Positions 25,804 to 34,551 of a DNA stretch of 64,000 bases are shown here, piece by piece (positions within the stretch are counted from its first letter, which is position 1; each line of letters opens with the position of its first letter). This DNA comes from Bacillus subtilis (lineage in GTDB: Bacteria; Pseudomonadota; Alphaproteobacteria; Rhizobiales; Rhizobiaceae): the NCBI GenBank assembly GCA_021733665.1, contig JAHREI010000002.1:310001-374000 (forward strand), written 5' to 3'. Position numbers and translations under genes: made by a program. The notes below the pieces were generated by a model that made no database searches, was not told the DNA's origin, and saw only the letters and a list, made by a program, of their open reading frames with translations.

Positions 25804-26943
25804 GTGAGTGATCCCTTAGGATATTTATTCGGCGGCGAAAGCTTGCTGGTTGGTACATTGCTTCCGTTTATTCTTGTTCTGGCTGTTGTCGTTTTTGTTC
25901 ACGAAATGGGGCATTTTATCGTCGGTCGCCTGTGCGGCATAGGTGTGCAGGCATTCTCTATCGGTTTCGGACCGGAATTGATCGGCTATACAGCCCGCAA
26001 TGGCACGCGCTGGAAACTCTGCGCGATTCCCTTGGGTGGCTATGTAAAATTTGTTGGTGATCTCAACGCAGCAAGTGCGCCTGACGGGCAGGGTGTTGCT
26101 GCAATGAGTGAAGCCGAGCGTAAGGTGGCTTTTCCCGCTCAGCCTGTCTGGAAGCGTGCTGCGACTGTTTTTGCTGGTCCAGCTTTTAACTTCCTGCTGA
26201 CAATTGCGATTCTAAGCTTCTTCTTTGCCAGCTACGGCCGGATGGTTGCTGATCCGACGATTGCCGAGGTGAATGCAGGCAGCCCTGCTGCTATTGCCGG
26301 TTTTAAGCCGGGTGATCGTTTTATCAATGTTGAAGGTAGCGAAGTTACAACCTTCTCCGATGTGCAGCGCATCGTGAATGGCCGCAGCGGCGATGAATTA
26401 TCTTTCACTGTTGAACGTGAAGGGCGCCAGATTGAGCTCAAAGCTGTTCCGGAATTGATGGAGCAGACTGATGCACTGGGCAATAAAATCAAACTTGGTG
26501 TTATTGGTGTGTCTATTACCAATGATACGGGAAATTTTCGCCGTATTGAATATTCTCCGCTCGAATCGGTTGGTGCCGCAGTTGTAGAAACTGGTCATAT
26601 TATCAGCCGTACCGGTACTTTCATGAAAAGACTGGTGATGGGACGTGAGGATAAATGTCAGTTAGGCGGGCCGGTAAAAATTGCTAATATGGCGGGGCAG
26701 GCAGCACAGCATGGCTTTGAATGGCTGGTACAGCTGATTGCAATGTTGTCTGTTGGCATTGGATTGTTCAATTTATTTCCGCTTCCCCCTCTTGATGGAG
26801 GGCATCTGGTGATTTATGCCGGTGAGGCTGTTTTGGGGCGACCAGTTCCGGTAGCAGTGCAGGAATTGTTCTTCCGGCTTGGTTTCTTCGTGGTTATCGG
26901 CTTTATGGGATTCGTTTTCTATAATGATCTCTTCGGCTGCTAA
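25804..26943 (+). CDS. rseP: Site-2 zinc metalloprotease RseP
   Basis: RseP is an intramembrane protease that releases envelope-stress sigma factors by cutting anti-sigma factors and clears leftover signal peptides. The 379-residue protein has HEMGH at 33-37 in the first membrane helix, a single PDZ domain at about 125-210 (AGSPAAIAGFKPGDRFINVEGSEV), and the second metal motif NLFPLPPLDGGH at 323-334 (Asp331). The start is GTG 25804 with GGGAGACAGG upstream. Position between cdsA and bamA is the conserved proteobacterial order. Confidence 0.96.
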   Translation: MSDPLGYLFGGESLLVGTLLPFILVLAVVVFVHEMGHFIVGRLCGIGVQAFSIGFGPELIGYTARNGTRWKLCAIPLGGYVKFVGDLNAASAPDGQGVAAMSEAERKVAFPAQPVWKRAATVFAGPAFNFLLTIAILSFFFASYGRMVADPTIAEVNAGSPAAIAGFKPGDRFINVEGSEVTTFSDVQRIVNGRSGDELSFTVEREGRQIELKAVPELMEQTDALGNKIKLGVIGVSITNDTGNFRRIEYSPLESVGAAVVETGHIISRTGTFMKRLVMGREDKCQLGGPVKIANMAGQAAQHGFEWLVQLIAMLSVGIGLFNLFPLPPLDGGHLVIYAGEAVLGRPVPVAVQELFFRLGFFVVIGFMGFVFYNDLFGC

Positions 26944-27034
26944 TTCGATCTGGACATAGTCTAGGCCGTTGAATTATAAAACATTAACGATTTGTGTAAA
27001 AACCGGAGGGGGATTATACGAAAAAGCAGTAATT

Positions 27035-27094
27035 TGTTTACCATGCTATTGGATTTGCGTGGCACCTATGCCACGCTCGCGGATGAAGTAAACA
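27035..27094 (+). promoter_or_regulatory. Structured bamA leader
   Basis: In the 263-bp rseP-bamA gap an outer stem TGTTTAC (27035-27041) with GTAAACA (27088-27094) encloses an inner hairpin GCGTGGC (27057-27063) with GCCACGC (27070-27076). It may be a 5'-UTR regulatory fold of bamA. A 68-codon frame covering it ends 8 bp before bamA and could be a chance frame or a coupled leader peptide. Confidence 0.35.
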
Positions 27095-27206
27095 GATTTT
27101 CAATGAGATGCTTGCTTGTATATGAAAACCGGTTATTACAGTTTGCAATATACGCTATTCTCTCGGCTTACGGCCTGGGGCAACGAAACGAAGGTTAAAT
27201 AGACCT

Positions 27207-29609
27207 ATGACGGCAAATTCAAAGTTCTTTGGTGCTGCTTCTGCGGTTGCTATGTCGGTAGCTATGGTTGCTGCCGGAACATCAGCAATCTCATTTGCTA
27301 CTGTGAGTGTTGCACAGGCAGCAGTCGTAAGTCGGATTGACGTTCGCGGTAATAAGCGGGTCGATGCTGAGACTATTCGCGGTGCGATTGCAATTAAACC
27401 GGGTAAGTCATTCACAAATGCAGATATTGATGCGGCTGTTAAAAGCCTTTTCAATATGGGCTTGTTCTCTGATGTTCGCATCAGCCAGTCAGGTGGCGCG
27501 CTCGTAGTCAGCGTCTCTGAATTCTCGGTTGTAAATAACGTTCTTTTTCAGGGGAATAAGAAGGTTAAAGATGCTGATCTCGCCCGTGCGGTTGAGCTGA
27601 AAGCCCGTAGTCCTTTTGATCCTGCGCAGATGGAAACGGATCGTCAGTCCATTATGCAGGCCTATAAGAATGTTGGTCGTAGCGATGCTATCGTTAATGC
27701 CCGCACTGTTGATCTCGGTCAGGGACGTGTAAACGTTGTCTATGAGATTACAGAAGGTGGCCGTACAAAGATCGCTAATATCGATTTTGTTGGTAACGAA
27801 GCCTTTGGCGGACGTCGTCTGCGCGATGTGATTTCAACAAAACGTACGAATCCGCTGTCATGGCTGACCCGCGGCGATATCTATAGTGAAGATCGTCTGC
27901 AGGCTGATGAAGAAGCGCTGCGTCGTTTCTACTATAACCGTGGTTATGCTGACTTCCGCGTTATTTCGTCGAATGCAAATCTCGATCCTGCAACCAATGA
28001 ATATACAATTACCTTCACTGTTGAAGAAGGTCAGCGTTATACATTCGGTGATGTTCAGGTTGAGAGCACGATTCCAGGTGTTGATGCTCAGGCTCTCGAT
28101 GGTATGCTCAAGACCCGCGCTGGCAAGGTTTACAGTGCCCGTGATGTTGAGAAGTCGGTTGAGGCTGTAACTGAGCGCGTTGCCGGTAATGGTTATGCTT
28201 TTGCTAAAGTTGAACCTCGCGGTGATCGTAACTTTGAAAACAATACAATTTCTGTTGTTTATAACGTGGAAGAAGGTCCGCGCGCTTATGTGCAGCGTAT
28301 TGAAATCCGCGGTAACGATAAGACACGCGACTACGTAATCCGTCGTGAGTTTGACCTGAGTGAAGGCGATGCTTTCAATCAGGTTATGATCACACGTGCT
28401 AAGCGTCGTCTTGAGGCTTTGGATTTCTTCCAGACTGTCAATATCTCAACTGCTCAGGGTTCGGAACCTGATCAGGTTGTTCTGATCGTTGATGTTATTG
28501 AAAAGCCTACAGGTGAATTCTCTATCGGTGCCGGTTATACATCGGGTGGTGAAACACCGGGTGCTTCGGTTGAGGGTTCTGTTGCAGAGCGTAACTTCCT
28601 TGGTCGTGGTCAGTACATCAAAATCGGTGCTGGTGCCGGACAGGATAACGCCCGTAACTACTCGTTCTCGTTCACTGAGCCTTATTTCCTTGGCCAGCGT
28701 ATGTCTGCCGGTTTTGACGTATTCCGCAAAACATACACTGTTCGCAATGATTATGATGTTGAACAGACTGGTGGTACGATTCGCTTTGGTCTGCCAATCA
28801 CCGATAATTTCGGCGCAAGCATCGGCTATAACCTTGTTCAGGAAAAATATAAGCTGGATAAAGGTCGTTTAAGCCAGGATGAACGCAATGAGATTGCTGC
28901 AGATCCAAGCAAGCGTGATGATATTTACGGTAAGTATTGGGCACCTGCGCTGATCGAAGCTGCTGATCAGAGCCCATGGTTGCGTTCTTCGATTTCCTAT
29001 GCTTTGACCTATAATTCGATTGATGATCAGAATAACCCGCATGATGGTATCTATGCGCGCTTTGGTCAGGAGTTTGCTGGTCTCGGTGGTGATGCGAAAT
29101 TCATCAAGACAACTGCAAAAGCATCTTATTATAAGACTTTGTTGCAGGAAGCTGATGTTGTTGGTGTTCTGACTGCCGGTGGTGGTTATGTACATAAGCT
29201 GACAGACGATGGTCTGCGTATCTTTGATATGTTCAAAGGTAATACAGATATGATCCGCGGCTTTAAATATAACGGTATCGGTGCTTATCAGGATGCTGGT
29301 AACGGTGATCGTTACTGGCTGGGTGGAACAACTTATTTCCACGCGAATGCTGAAATTCAGTTCCCAATGCCGGTTGTTCCGGAAAGCCTTGGTATCCGTG
29401 GTGCATTCTTTGCCGATGCGGCAACGCTTTATGGGAATAAAACCGAGGGTGCTCTTGGTACAGGTAGTGCATTGCGTGCTTCCGCAGGTGTTAGCTTGAT
29501 GTGGGCTTCTCCTTTTGGTCCGCTGCGTTTTGACTATGCTATTCCGATCAAGAAAGAAGATTCCGACAAAGTTCAGAACTTCAACTTCGGTATGTCGAGC
29601 AAGTTCTGA
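27207..29609 (+). CDS. bamA: Outer membrane protein assembly factor BamA
   Basis: BamA is the central Omp85 subunit of the BAM complex that folds beta-barrels into the outer membrane. The 800-residue protein has a signal peptide ending near residue 38 (VSVAQA), five POTRA domains from about 40 to 380 (first: VSRIDVRGNKRVDAETIR), and a C-terminal 16-strand Omp85 barrel ending in Phe800. The VRGF-like loop motif MIRGFKYNGIG near residue 680 matches the lid-loop RGF signature. It lies between rseP and lpxD, as in other proteobacteria, although no skp (ompH) gene separates bamA and lpxD here. Confidence 0.97.
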   Translation: MTANSKFFGAASAVAMSVAMVAAGTSAISFATVSVAQAAVVSRIDVRGNKRVDAETIRGAIAIKPGKSFTNADIDAAVKSLFNMGLFSDVRISQSGGALVVSVSEFSVVNNVLFQGNKKVKDADLARAVELKARSPFDPAQMETDRQSIMQAYKNVGRSDAIVNARTVDLGQGRVNVVYEITEGGRTKIANIDFVGNEAFGGRRLRDVISTKRTNPLSWLTRGDIYSEDRLQADEEALRRFYYNRGYADFRVISSNANLDPATNEYTITFTVEEGQRYTFGDVQVESTIPGVDAQALDGMLKTRAGKVYSARDVEKSVEAVTERVAGNGYAFAKVEPRGDRNFENNTISVVYNVEEGPRAYVQRIEIRGNDKTRDYVIRREFDLSEGDAFNQVMITRAKRRLEALDFFQTVNISTAQGSEPDQVVLIVDVIEKPTGEFSIGAGYTSGGETPGASVEGSVAERNFLGRGQYIKIGAGAGQDNARNYSFSFTEPYFLGQRMSAGFDVFRKTYTVRNDYDVEQTGGTIRFGLPITDNFGASIGYNLVQEKYKLDKGRLSQDERNEIAADPSKRDDIYGKYWAPALIEAADQSPWLRSSISYALTYNSIDDQNNPHDGIYARFGQEFAGLGGDAKFIKTTAKASYYKTLLQEADVVGVLTAGGGYVHKLTDDGLRIFDMFKGNTDMIRGFKYNGIGAYQDAGNGDRYWLGGTTYFHANAEIQFPMPVVPESLGIRGAFFADAATLYGNKTEGALGTGSALRASAGVSLMWASPFGPLRFDYAIPIKKEDSDKVQNFNFGMSSKF

Positions 29610-29623
29610 TAAGTTTGCTTTTT

Positions 29624-29661
29624 CCTGAGGCGATAACTTCTCAAAAAGGTTTCGCCTCAGG
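29624..29661 (+). promoter_or_regulatory. Hairpin between bamA and lpxD
   Basis: A perfect 10-bp stem (CCTGAGGCGA at 29624-29633 with TCGCCTCAGG at 29652-29661) fills most of the 67-bp bamA-lpxD gap. No T-run follows, and its right arm ends about 15 bases before the lpxD start. Likely roles are partial termination, RNA processing or control of lpxD translation. Confidence 0.5.
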
Positions 29662-29676
29662 ATAGAAAGTTTGTTG

Positions 29677-30723
29677 ATGGCAGATCCTGTATTCTATACT
29701 CTGTCCTGTGCAGTCAACGTCGCTGATATTGCTCAATTGACCGGTTCTGAATTGCTGACCAAGCAGTTTGCTGACCGTAAAATTGAGCATTTAGCGTCTT
29801 TGGATAATGCCACGTCGGATTCATTGGTCTTCCTTGAAGGTAAGAAGAACGAAACTGCTCTGAGAAATCTCAAAGCAGCTGCAGTTATTTGTGCTGAGGC
29901 GCAGGCGGGTTTAATTCCTGAAGGTATAGCGGTTCTCGTTAGCCGTTCACCGCACCGCGATTTTGCAGCTGTAGGTCGTAAATTATTTGAGCAGGCGGTT
30001 CATCCGCGCTCATTACTCGGCATTCCGGGTATTTCGGAAAATGCCACAATTCATCCGACTGCTGAAATTGAAGGCACGGTTACGATTGAACCGGGCGCTG
30101 TGATCGGTGCCAATGTGTCGATCGGTTCTGGTTCAACCATCAGTGCTAACAGTGTGATTGGTGCGGGCTGTAAAATCGGCCGCGATTGCATCATTGCACC
30201 TAATGTTTCAGTCACTTATGCATTGCTTGGCAATCGTGTTTATCTGCATCCGGGTGTTCGTATCGGTCAGGATGGTTTTGGTTTTGTGCCGGGGCCAGCA
30301 GGGCTTGAAAAAGTGCCGCAGCTTGGCCGCGTGATCATTCAGGATAATGTGGAAATTGGTGCGAATACAACGATTGACCGTGGCTCTTTGAGCGACACGG
30401 TGATCGGTGAGGGTACTAAGATCGATAATCTGGTACAGGTCGCCCATAATGTTAAAATTGGCCGTCATTGCGTTATTGCAGCTCATACAGGTATTTCCGG
30501 TAGTGTAACTATCGGGGATATGGCGATGATTGGCGGCCGTGTTGGTCTGGCTGATCACATTAATATCGGTTCGCGCGTACAAATTGCTGCTGCGAGTGGT
30601 GTTATGAATGATATTCCGGATGGTGAGAGATGGGGTGGTCTGCCTGCCAGACCGCTGAAACAATGGTTCCGTGATATCGCGACTTTGCGCAGTATCGGAC
30701 AGAGTAAAAAGGAGAAATCCTGA
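29677..30723 (+). CDS. lpxD: UDP-3-O-(3-hydroxymyristoyl)glucosamine N-acyltransferase
   Basis: LpxD adds the second 3-hydroxyacyl chain in lipid A synthesis, forming UDP-2,3-diacylglucosamine. The 348-residue protein has the N-terminal uridine-binding domain and a left-handed beta-helix of hexapeptide repeats from about residue 110 ([20 protein letters not shown] onward). The catalytic His region is [23 protein letters not shown] chose ATG 29677 over an in-frame TTG at 29671 because of spacing to the AGGATAGAAAG site. fabZ starts 1 bp after the stop. Confidence 0.96.
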   Translation: MADPVFYTLSCAVNVADIAQLTGSELLTKQFADRKIEHLASLDNATSDSLVFLEGKKNETALRNLKAAAVICAEAQAGLIPEGIAVLVSRSPHRDFAAVGRKLFEQAVHPRSLLGIPGISENATIHPTAEIEGTVTIEPGAVIGANVSIGSGSTISANSVIGAGCKIGRDCIIAPNVSVTYALLGNRVYLHPGVRIGQDGFGFVPGPAGLEKVPQLGRVIIQDNVEIGANTTIDRGSLSDTVIGEGTKIDNLVQVAHNVKIGRHCVIAAHTGISGSVTIGDMAMIGGRVGLADHINIGSRVQIAAASGVMNDIPDGERWGGLPARPLKQWFRDIATLRSIGQSKKEKS

Positions 30724-30724
30724 T

Positions 30725-31186
30725 ATGAATGAGAATGTTGAGCAGAAGAGCCTTGGTTCAGCTGATATTCAGAAGTTGCTTGCAGTTCTGCCGCACCGTT
30801 ATCCGTTTCTCCTGATTGACCGGATTGTCGATATTGACGGTGATGATTCCGCGACCGGTATCAAAAATGTGACTATTAATGAGCCGCATTTTACTGGACA
30901 TTTTCCAGCGCAGCCTATTATGCCAGGTGTGTTAATTCTCGAAGCGATGGCACAGACTGCCGGTGCAATTTCTATGTTCAAAATGGGCCTGGAAAATGCA
31001 GGTTCAGTGTTCCTTTTGACAATTGATAATGCAAAATTCCGCCGTCCGGTTGTCCCGGGCGATCAGATGTTGCTTCGTGTTAAGAAAATGAAACAGCGTG
31101 GCAATATTTCTAAATTTGCCTGCATTGCTGAAGTTGATGGTGTGAAAGTTGCTGAAGCAGATGTTTCTGCTATGACTGGCGCATAA
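30725..31186 (+). CDS. fabZ: 3-hydroxyacyl-ACP dehydratase FabZ
   Basis: FabZ dehydrates beta-hydroxyacyl-ACP in fatty acid elongation and competes with LpxA/LpxD for hydroxyacyl-ACP. The 153-residue hot-dog protein has [13 protein letters not shown], the catalytic His in [13 protein letters not shown] and the catalytic Glu in [13 protein letters not shown] 30725 is one base after the lpxD stop, and AAGGAG inside the end of lpxD serves as ribosome binding site. Coupling with the lipid A genes is the conserved arrangement. Confidence 0.97.
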   Translation: MNENVEQKSLGSADIQKLLAVLPHRYPFLLIDRIVDIDGDDSATGIKNVTINEPHFTGHFPAQPIMPGVLILEAMAQTAGAISMFKMGLENAGSVFLLTIDNAKFRRPVVPGDQMLLRVKKMKQRGNISKFACIAEVDGVKVAEADVSAMTGA

Positions 31187-31276
31187 GCACAGAGAGCCTT
31201 CAGGTTCAAATATATAAATGAACTTTCGGTGGCCGCTTTCGGGCACCGATATAACTTAAGAAAAAGCGTGATTTAA

Positions 31277-32107
31277 ATGCGTGAAACCTTTATCCACCCG
31301 ACAGCCTGTGTTGAAGCCGGCGCCAAACTTGGTCAGGGTGTCTCCGTTGGTGCTTTTTGCCATATCGAGGCAGGTGCGGAGATTGGCGATAACAGTGAGC
31401 TGATGAGCCATGTTGTTGTCACGGGTTTTACGACTTTGGGCGAAAACGCTAAAGTTTTCCCGCATGCTATTCTTGGTTGCGAGCCGCAGAACGGTAAGCA
31501 TAAAGGCGGACATACAAAGCTTCTGGTTGGTAAAAATGCGATGATCCGCGAAGGCGTGACCATGCATCGCGGTTCGGATACCAGCCGTGGTTATACCAAT
31601 GTCGGCGATAACTCCACATTCCTTGCTTATGCGCATGTGGCGCATGATTGTGACGTGGGTAATCACGTAACATTCGCGAACAATGTGATGATCGGTGGTC
31701 ATTGCGAAATCGGCGATCACGCTATTCTTGGCGGCGGCGCAGCGGTGCATCAGTTCGTTCGTGTTGGTCACCACGCTTTTGTCGGCGGTATGGCTGCTGT
31801 TGTTCAGGACGTTATTCCTTTCGGTATGGCTATCGGTGTTCATGCGCATCTTGGTGGTCTGAACATCATTGGTATGAAACGCTCCGGTCTGGAACGTAAA
31901 GAAATTCATGCTGTTCGCCGTGCAACCCGTATGCTGTTTGACCGCACGAAACCGGTGAAAGAACGTGTTGAAGATGTGCGTGTAGAATTCGCGGATTCTG
32001 CAGCTGTTGCCGATCTGGTTGCCTTTATTACAGCTGATGCAAAGCGTAGCTCTTTCACGACACCGCTTTTGCATGGCAAACACGGTCAGCTCGAAGATCA
32101 TTCCTGA
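31277..32107 (+). CDS. lpxA: UDP-N-acetylglucosamine acyltransferase
   Basis: LpxA carries out the first step of lipid A synthesis, transferring a 3-hydroxyacyl chain from ACP to UDP-GlcNAc. The 276-residue protein is a hexapeptide-repeat beta-helix (HPTACVEAGAKLGQGVSVGAFCHIE) followed by a helical C-terminal domain. The catalytic His lies in YAHVAHDCDVG near residues 120-123. It is 90 bp after fabZ and its stop is one base before lpxI. Confidence 0.97.
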   Translation: MRETFIHPTACVEAGAKLGQGVSVGAFCHIEAGAEIGDNSELMSHVVVTGFTTLGENAKVFPHAILGCEPQNGKHKGGHTKLLVGKNAMIREGVTMHRGSDTSRGYTNVGDNSTFLAYAHVAHDCDVGNHVTFANNVMIGGHCEIGDHAILGGGAAVHQFVRVGHHAFVGGMAAVVQDVIPFGMAIGVHAHLGGLNIIGMKRSGLERKEIHAVRRATRMLFDRTKPVKERVEDVRVEFADSAAVADLVAFITADAKRSSFTTPLLHGKHGQLEDHS

Positions 32108-32108
32108 T

Positions 32109-32972
32109 ATGTCAAAAAGCGATGTTCCTGTGCAGAATGTTGATGCTGCAGCCAGAACCGCTATTATTGCCGGTAACGGGCTTCTGCCACAGGTTGTGGC
32201 GGAGGCTCTTGAGAAAAAAGGCAATCCGCCCTTTGTGGTTTGCCTGAAGGGTGAGGCGGATGACAGCCTGCGCCGTTTTGATAATGAAACCATTTCTGTG
32301 GTGGAATTTACCCGTCTGATCAAAGTGTTGAAGCAGTCGGGAGCGAAAAATGTCATTCTGGCCGGTGGTGTCCGGCAACGTCCCCATTTAAGTGATATCC
32401 GTCTGGATTGGACAACAATCCGCGCGTTGCCGCGCATCTTCCGTGCTTTGGGTAAGGGCGATGATGCCTTATTGCGTGCATTTATTGGTCTGCTGGAATC
32501 CTATGGTTTTCATATGGTCGGCGCGCACCAGATTGTGCCTGATATTCTGGCACCGGCAGCGTCTGTGCTGACCACACGGGTGCCGGATAAAAAAGAACAG
32601 CGTAATATTGATCTTGCACGCGAAGCAGCCGTTATGCTCGGTAAGCTGGATGTCGGGCAGGGTGCAATTGCAGTTGGCGGACGTGTTGTAGCGCTTGAAG
32701 GCGTTGAAGGCACCGATAACATGATTGAGCGCATTAAGCAGATGCGTGCGGAAGGTCGTATTCCGCGTCAGGGCGGTGTATTGGTCAAATGCGCCAAGCC
32801 TATTCAGGATGAACGCGCCGATCTGCCGACAATCGGTATTGATACTGTCAGCAATATTGCTGCGGCAGGCTTGGCTGGTATTGCAATTGAGGCCGGACGC
32901 ACTGTTATGTTGTCCTATCATGACACCGTACAGGCTGCGAATGCGCAGAACCTGTTTATTGTTACCTTTTAA
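32109..32972 (+). CDS. lpxI: UDP-2,3-diacylglucosamine diphosphatase LpxI
   Basis: LpxI hydrolyses UDP-2,3-diacylglucosamine to lipid X and is the alphaproteobacterial replacement for LpxH. The 287-residue protein has the family blocks AIIAGNGLLPQVVAEAL near the start, VILAGGVRQRPHLSDIRLDW, LLESYGFHMVGAHQIVPD and GGVLVKCAKPIQDERADLPTIG. ATG 32109 lies one base after the lpxA stop; the in-frame extension into lpxA is not used. The reading frame stays open for 84 more codons after its TAA. Confidence 0.95.
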   Translation: MSKSDVPVQNVDAAARTAIIAGNGLLPQVVAEALEKKGNPPFVVCLKGEADDSLRRFDNETISVVEFTRLIKVLKQSGAKNVILAGGVRQRPHLSDIRLDWTTIRALPRIFRALGKGDDALLRAFIGLLESYGFHMVGAHQIVPDILAPAASVLTTRVPDKKEQRNIDLAREAAVMLGKLDVGQGAIAVGGRVVALEGVEGTDNMIERIKQMRAEGRIPRQGGVLVKCAKPIQDERADLPTIGIDTVSNIAAAGLAGIAIEAGRTVMLSYHDTVQAANAQNLFIVTF

Positions 32973-33183
32973 AAAGCCATCAATAACAGTGGGCTAGATC
33001 ATATCATAGTCAAGTTTGATCAACTTGGAGATTATGATAATGCGATTGCTAATTTATCCAAGAGCAAGCGCTATAAATCCATTAAACGCGACACACTTTG
33101 GAAAAACTTCAAAACGAATATAGCCTTGCCGTTGTTCAGCAACTATGCTCGGCATTTTCTACTCTTAAGGGTGCCGGACAGAC
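32973..33183 (+). pseudogene. Possible coding remnant between lpxI and lpxB
   Basis: After the lpxI stop the same frame remains open to a TGA at 33225-33227 (inside lpxB), with no ATG or GTG start and no ribosome binding site. The translation looks protein-like (YDNAIANLSKSKRYKSIKRD, then TLWKNFKTNIALP). The 211-bp gap is more AT-rich than the lpx genes, and uses rare ATA codons. It may be the tail of a decayed foreign gene or a lost extension. I do not recognise a family. Confidence 0.25.
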
Positions 33184-34365
33184 ATGAGCGAAAAACTGCC
33201 TTTGAAAATTGCTGTTGTGGCTGGTGAAGAGTCCGGTGATCTGCTGGGCGCAGATCTTGTCGATGCTCTGCGCACGAAAACGGATCGCCTTGTGAGCCTT
33301 GTTGGTGTTGGTGGTACGCATTTGCAGCAGCGCGGTTTGGATAGCCTGTTTGATCCGGATGAAATTGCCTTGATGGGGCTTGGTGCTGTGTTGGCGCGAT
33401 TGCCAAAATTGATTATGCGCATTCGCCAGACTGCAAAAGCGATTGTCGCCGCTAAGCCTGATTGCCTGCTGATTATTGATAGTCCGGATTTTACCCATCG
33501 TGTAGCGAAAAAGGTGCGTCAGGCCGATCCTTCTATTCCGATTATCAAATATATTGCGCCGACGGTTTGGGCATGGCGTCCGGAGCGCGCGAAGGAAATG
33601 CGCAAATATATTGATCACGTGCTTGCTGTACTACCATTCGAAGTTGAAGTGATGCAGAAGCTCTCGGGTCCGAAATCGACTTATGTCGGTCATCGTCTGA
33701 GCAGTTATCAGCCTTTGCTGGACGTGGCTGCATCCCGTGAAAAGCGCAAAGCACCATCTACGGATGGCGATAAGACGATCTTGCTGCTACCGGGCTCACG
33801 CCGCTTTGAAATTCAGGGGCTGCTCAAAGAGTTTGGCACAACACTACAGTTGCTCAATGAGCGCAATGGTGCAGTTCATGCTATTTTACCAACACCGGAA
33901 CGCCACGCTGCTTATGTGCAGGAATTGACAAAAGATTGGCCGGTAAAGCCTGTTATCGTAACCGGCGAGGCGGCGAAGTGGGAAGCTTTCACCAAGGCTG
34001 ACGCGGCGCTCGCTGCTTCCGGCACGGTTTCTCTGGAATTGGCACTGGCTAAAATTCCGACTGTTGTTACTTACAAGGCCGATCTTTTCAGTCGGCTGTT
34101 TTTAGCGCGCCTGATTACAATCTGGAGTGCTTCACTGCCGAATATCATTGATGACAGTCCGATTATTCCGGAATTCTTCAATGATTTTGTCCGTGCCGGT
34201 ATGCTGTGCCGCCAGATTGAGCGTTTGCTGGAGGACGGGTTACCAAGACAGGCACAGATTGAAGGCTTTGAGCGTATTTCGCATAAAATGCATACCGATA
34301 AGCCTGCCGGTGAGATGGGCGCGGATGTGCTGCTTCAATTGCTTGCTTCCGGTAAAAGCAGCTAA
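33184..34365 (+). CDS. lpxB: Lipid-A-disaccharide synthase
   Basis: LpxB joins UDP-2,3-diacylglucosamine and lipid X to form the lipid A disaccharide at the inner membrane. The 393-residue GT19 protein has VVAGEESGDLLGADLVDAL at the N-terminus, LMGLGAVL, YIAPTVWAWRPERAK, LPGSRRFEIQ in the nucleotide-sugar domain and AASGTVSLELALAKIPTVVTYKA. It closes the lipid A cluster and is followed by a strong terminator. In Brucella, as I recall, citrate synthase follows lpxB; here an ABC transporter operon on the other strand does. Confidence 0.97.
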   Translation: MSEKLPLKIAVVAGEESGDLLGADLVDALRTKTDRLVSLVGVGGTHLQQRGLDSLFDPDEIALMGLGAVLARLPKLIMRIRQTAKAIVAAKPDCLLIIDSPDFTHRVAKKVRQADPSIPIIKYIAPTVWAWRPERAKEMRKYIDHVLAVLPFEVEVMQKLSGPKSTYVGHRLSSYQPLLDVAASREKRKAPSTDGDKTILLLPGSRRFEIQGLLKEFGTTLQLLNERNGAVHAILPTPERHAAYVQELTKDWPVKPVIVTGEAAKWEAFTKADAALAASGTVSLELALAKIPTVVTYKADLFSRLFLARLITIWSASLPNIIDDSPIIPEFFNDFVRAGMLCRQIERLLEDGLPRQAQIEGFERISHKMHTDKPAGEMGADVLLQLLASGKSS

Positions 34366-34384
34366 ATCTAAAATACTCAGAATG

Positions 34385-34425
34385 AAAAAAAAGCCTGCCG
34401 CTGAATATCAACGGCAGGCTTTTTT
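34385..34425 (+). terminator. Intrinsic terminator after lpxB
   Basis: An A8 run, an 8-bp GC stem (GCCTGCCG at 34393-34400 with CGGCAGGC at 34412-34419) and a T-run form a strong, potentially bidirectional terminator 20 bp after lpxB. Confidence 0.93.
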
Positions 34426-34446
34426 GTTTGCTCCAACCTTATCTAT

Positions 34447-34551
34447 TAGAGCGCATTCCGAAAAGTGTGAAGCGGTTTTCGGATAAAATGCGCGTAAAAA
34501 CAAAAGTTAGAGCGGTTTCAACGATTCAACATTAACTGAAACCGCTCTAAC
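34447..34551. repeat. Rhizobiales-type dispersed palindromic element
   Basis: The element begins TAGAGCGCATTCCGAAAAG and has a first hairpin (GCGCATT with AATGCGC, inner CCGAAAA with TTTTCGG) and a second perfect 15-bp hairpin (GTTAGAGCGGTTTCA at 34506-34520 with TGAAACCGCTCTAAC at 34537-34551). Elements with a CCGAAAAGTG...TTTTCGG core are widespread in Rhizobiales intergenic DNA. The right arm contains the stop codon of the adjacent leftward permease gene (34547-34549), so it also works as its 3' end. Confidence 0.75.

Noticed and set aside
31256-32437. 393-codon minus-strand frame opposite lpxA-lpxI
   Set aside because: It spans two well-supported genes on the other strand and has no domain.
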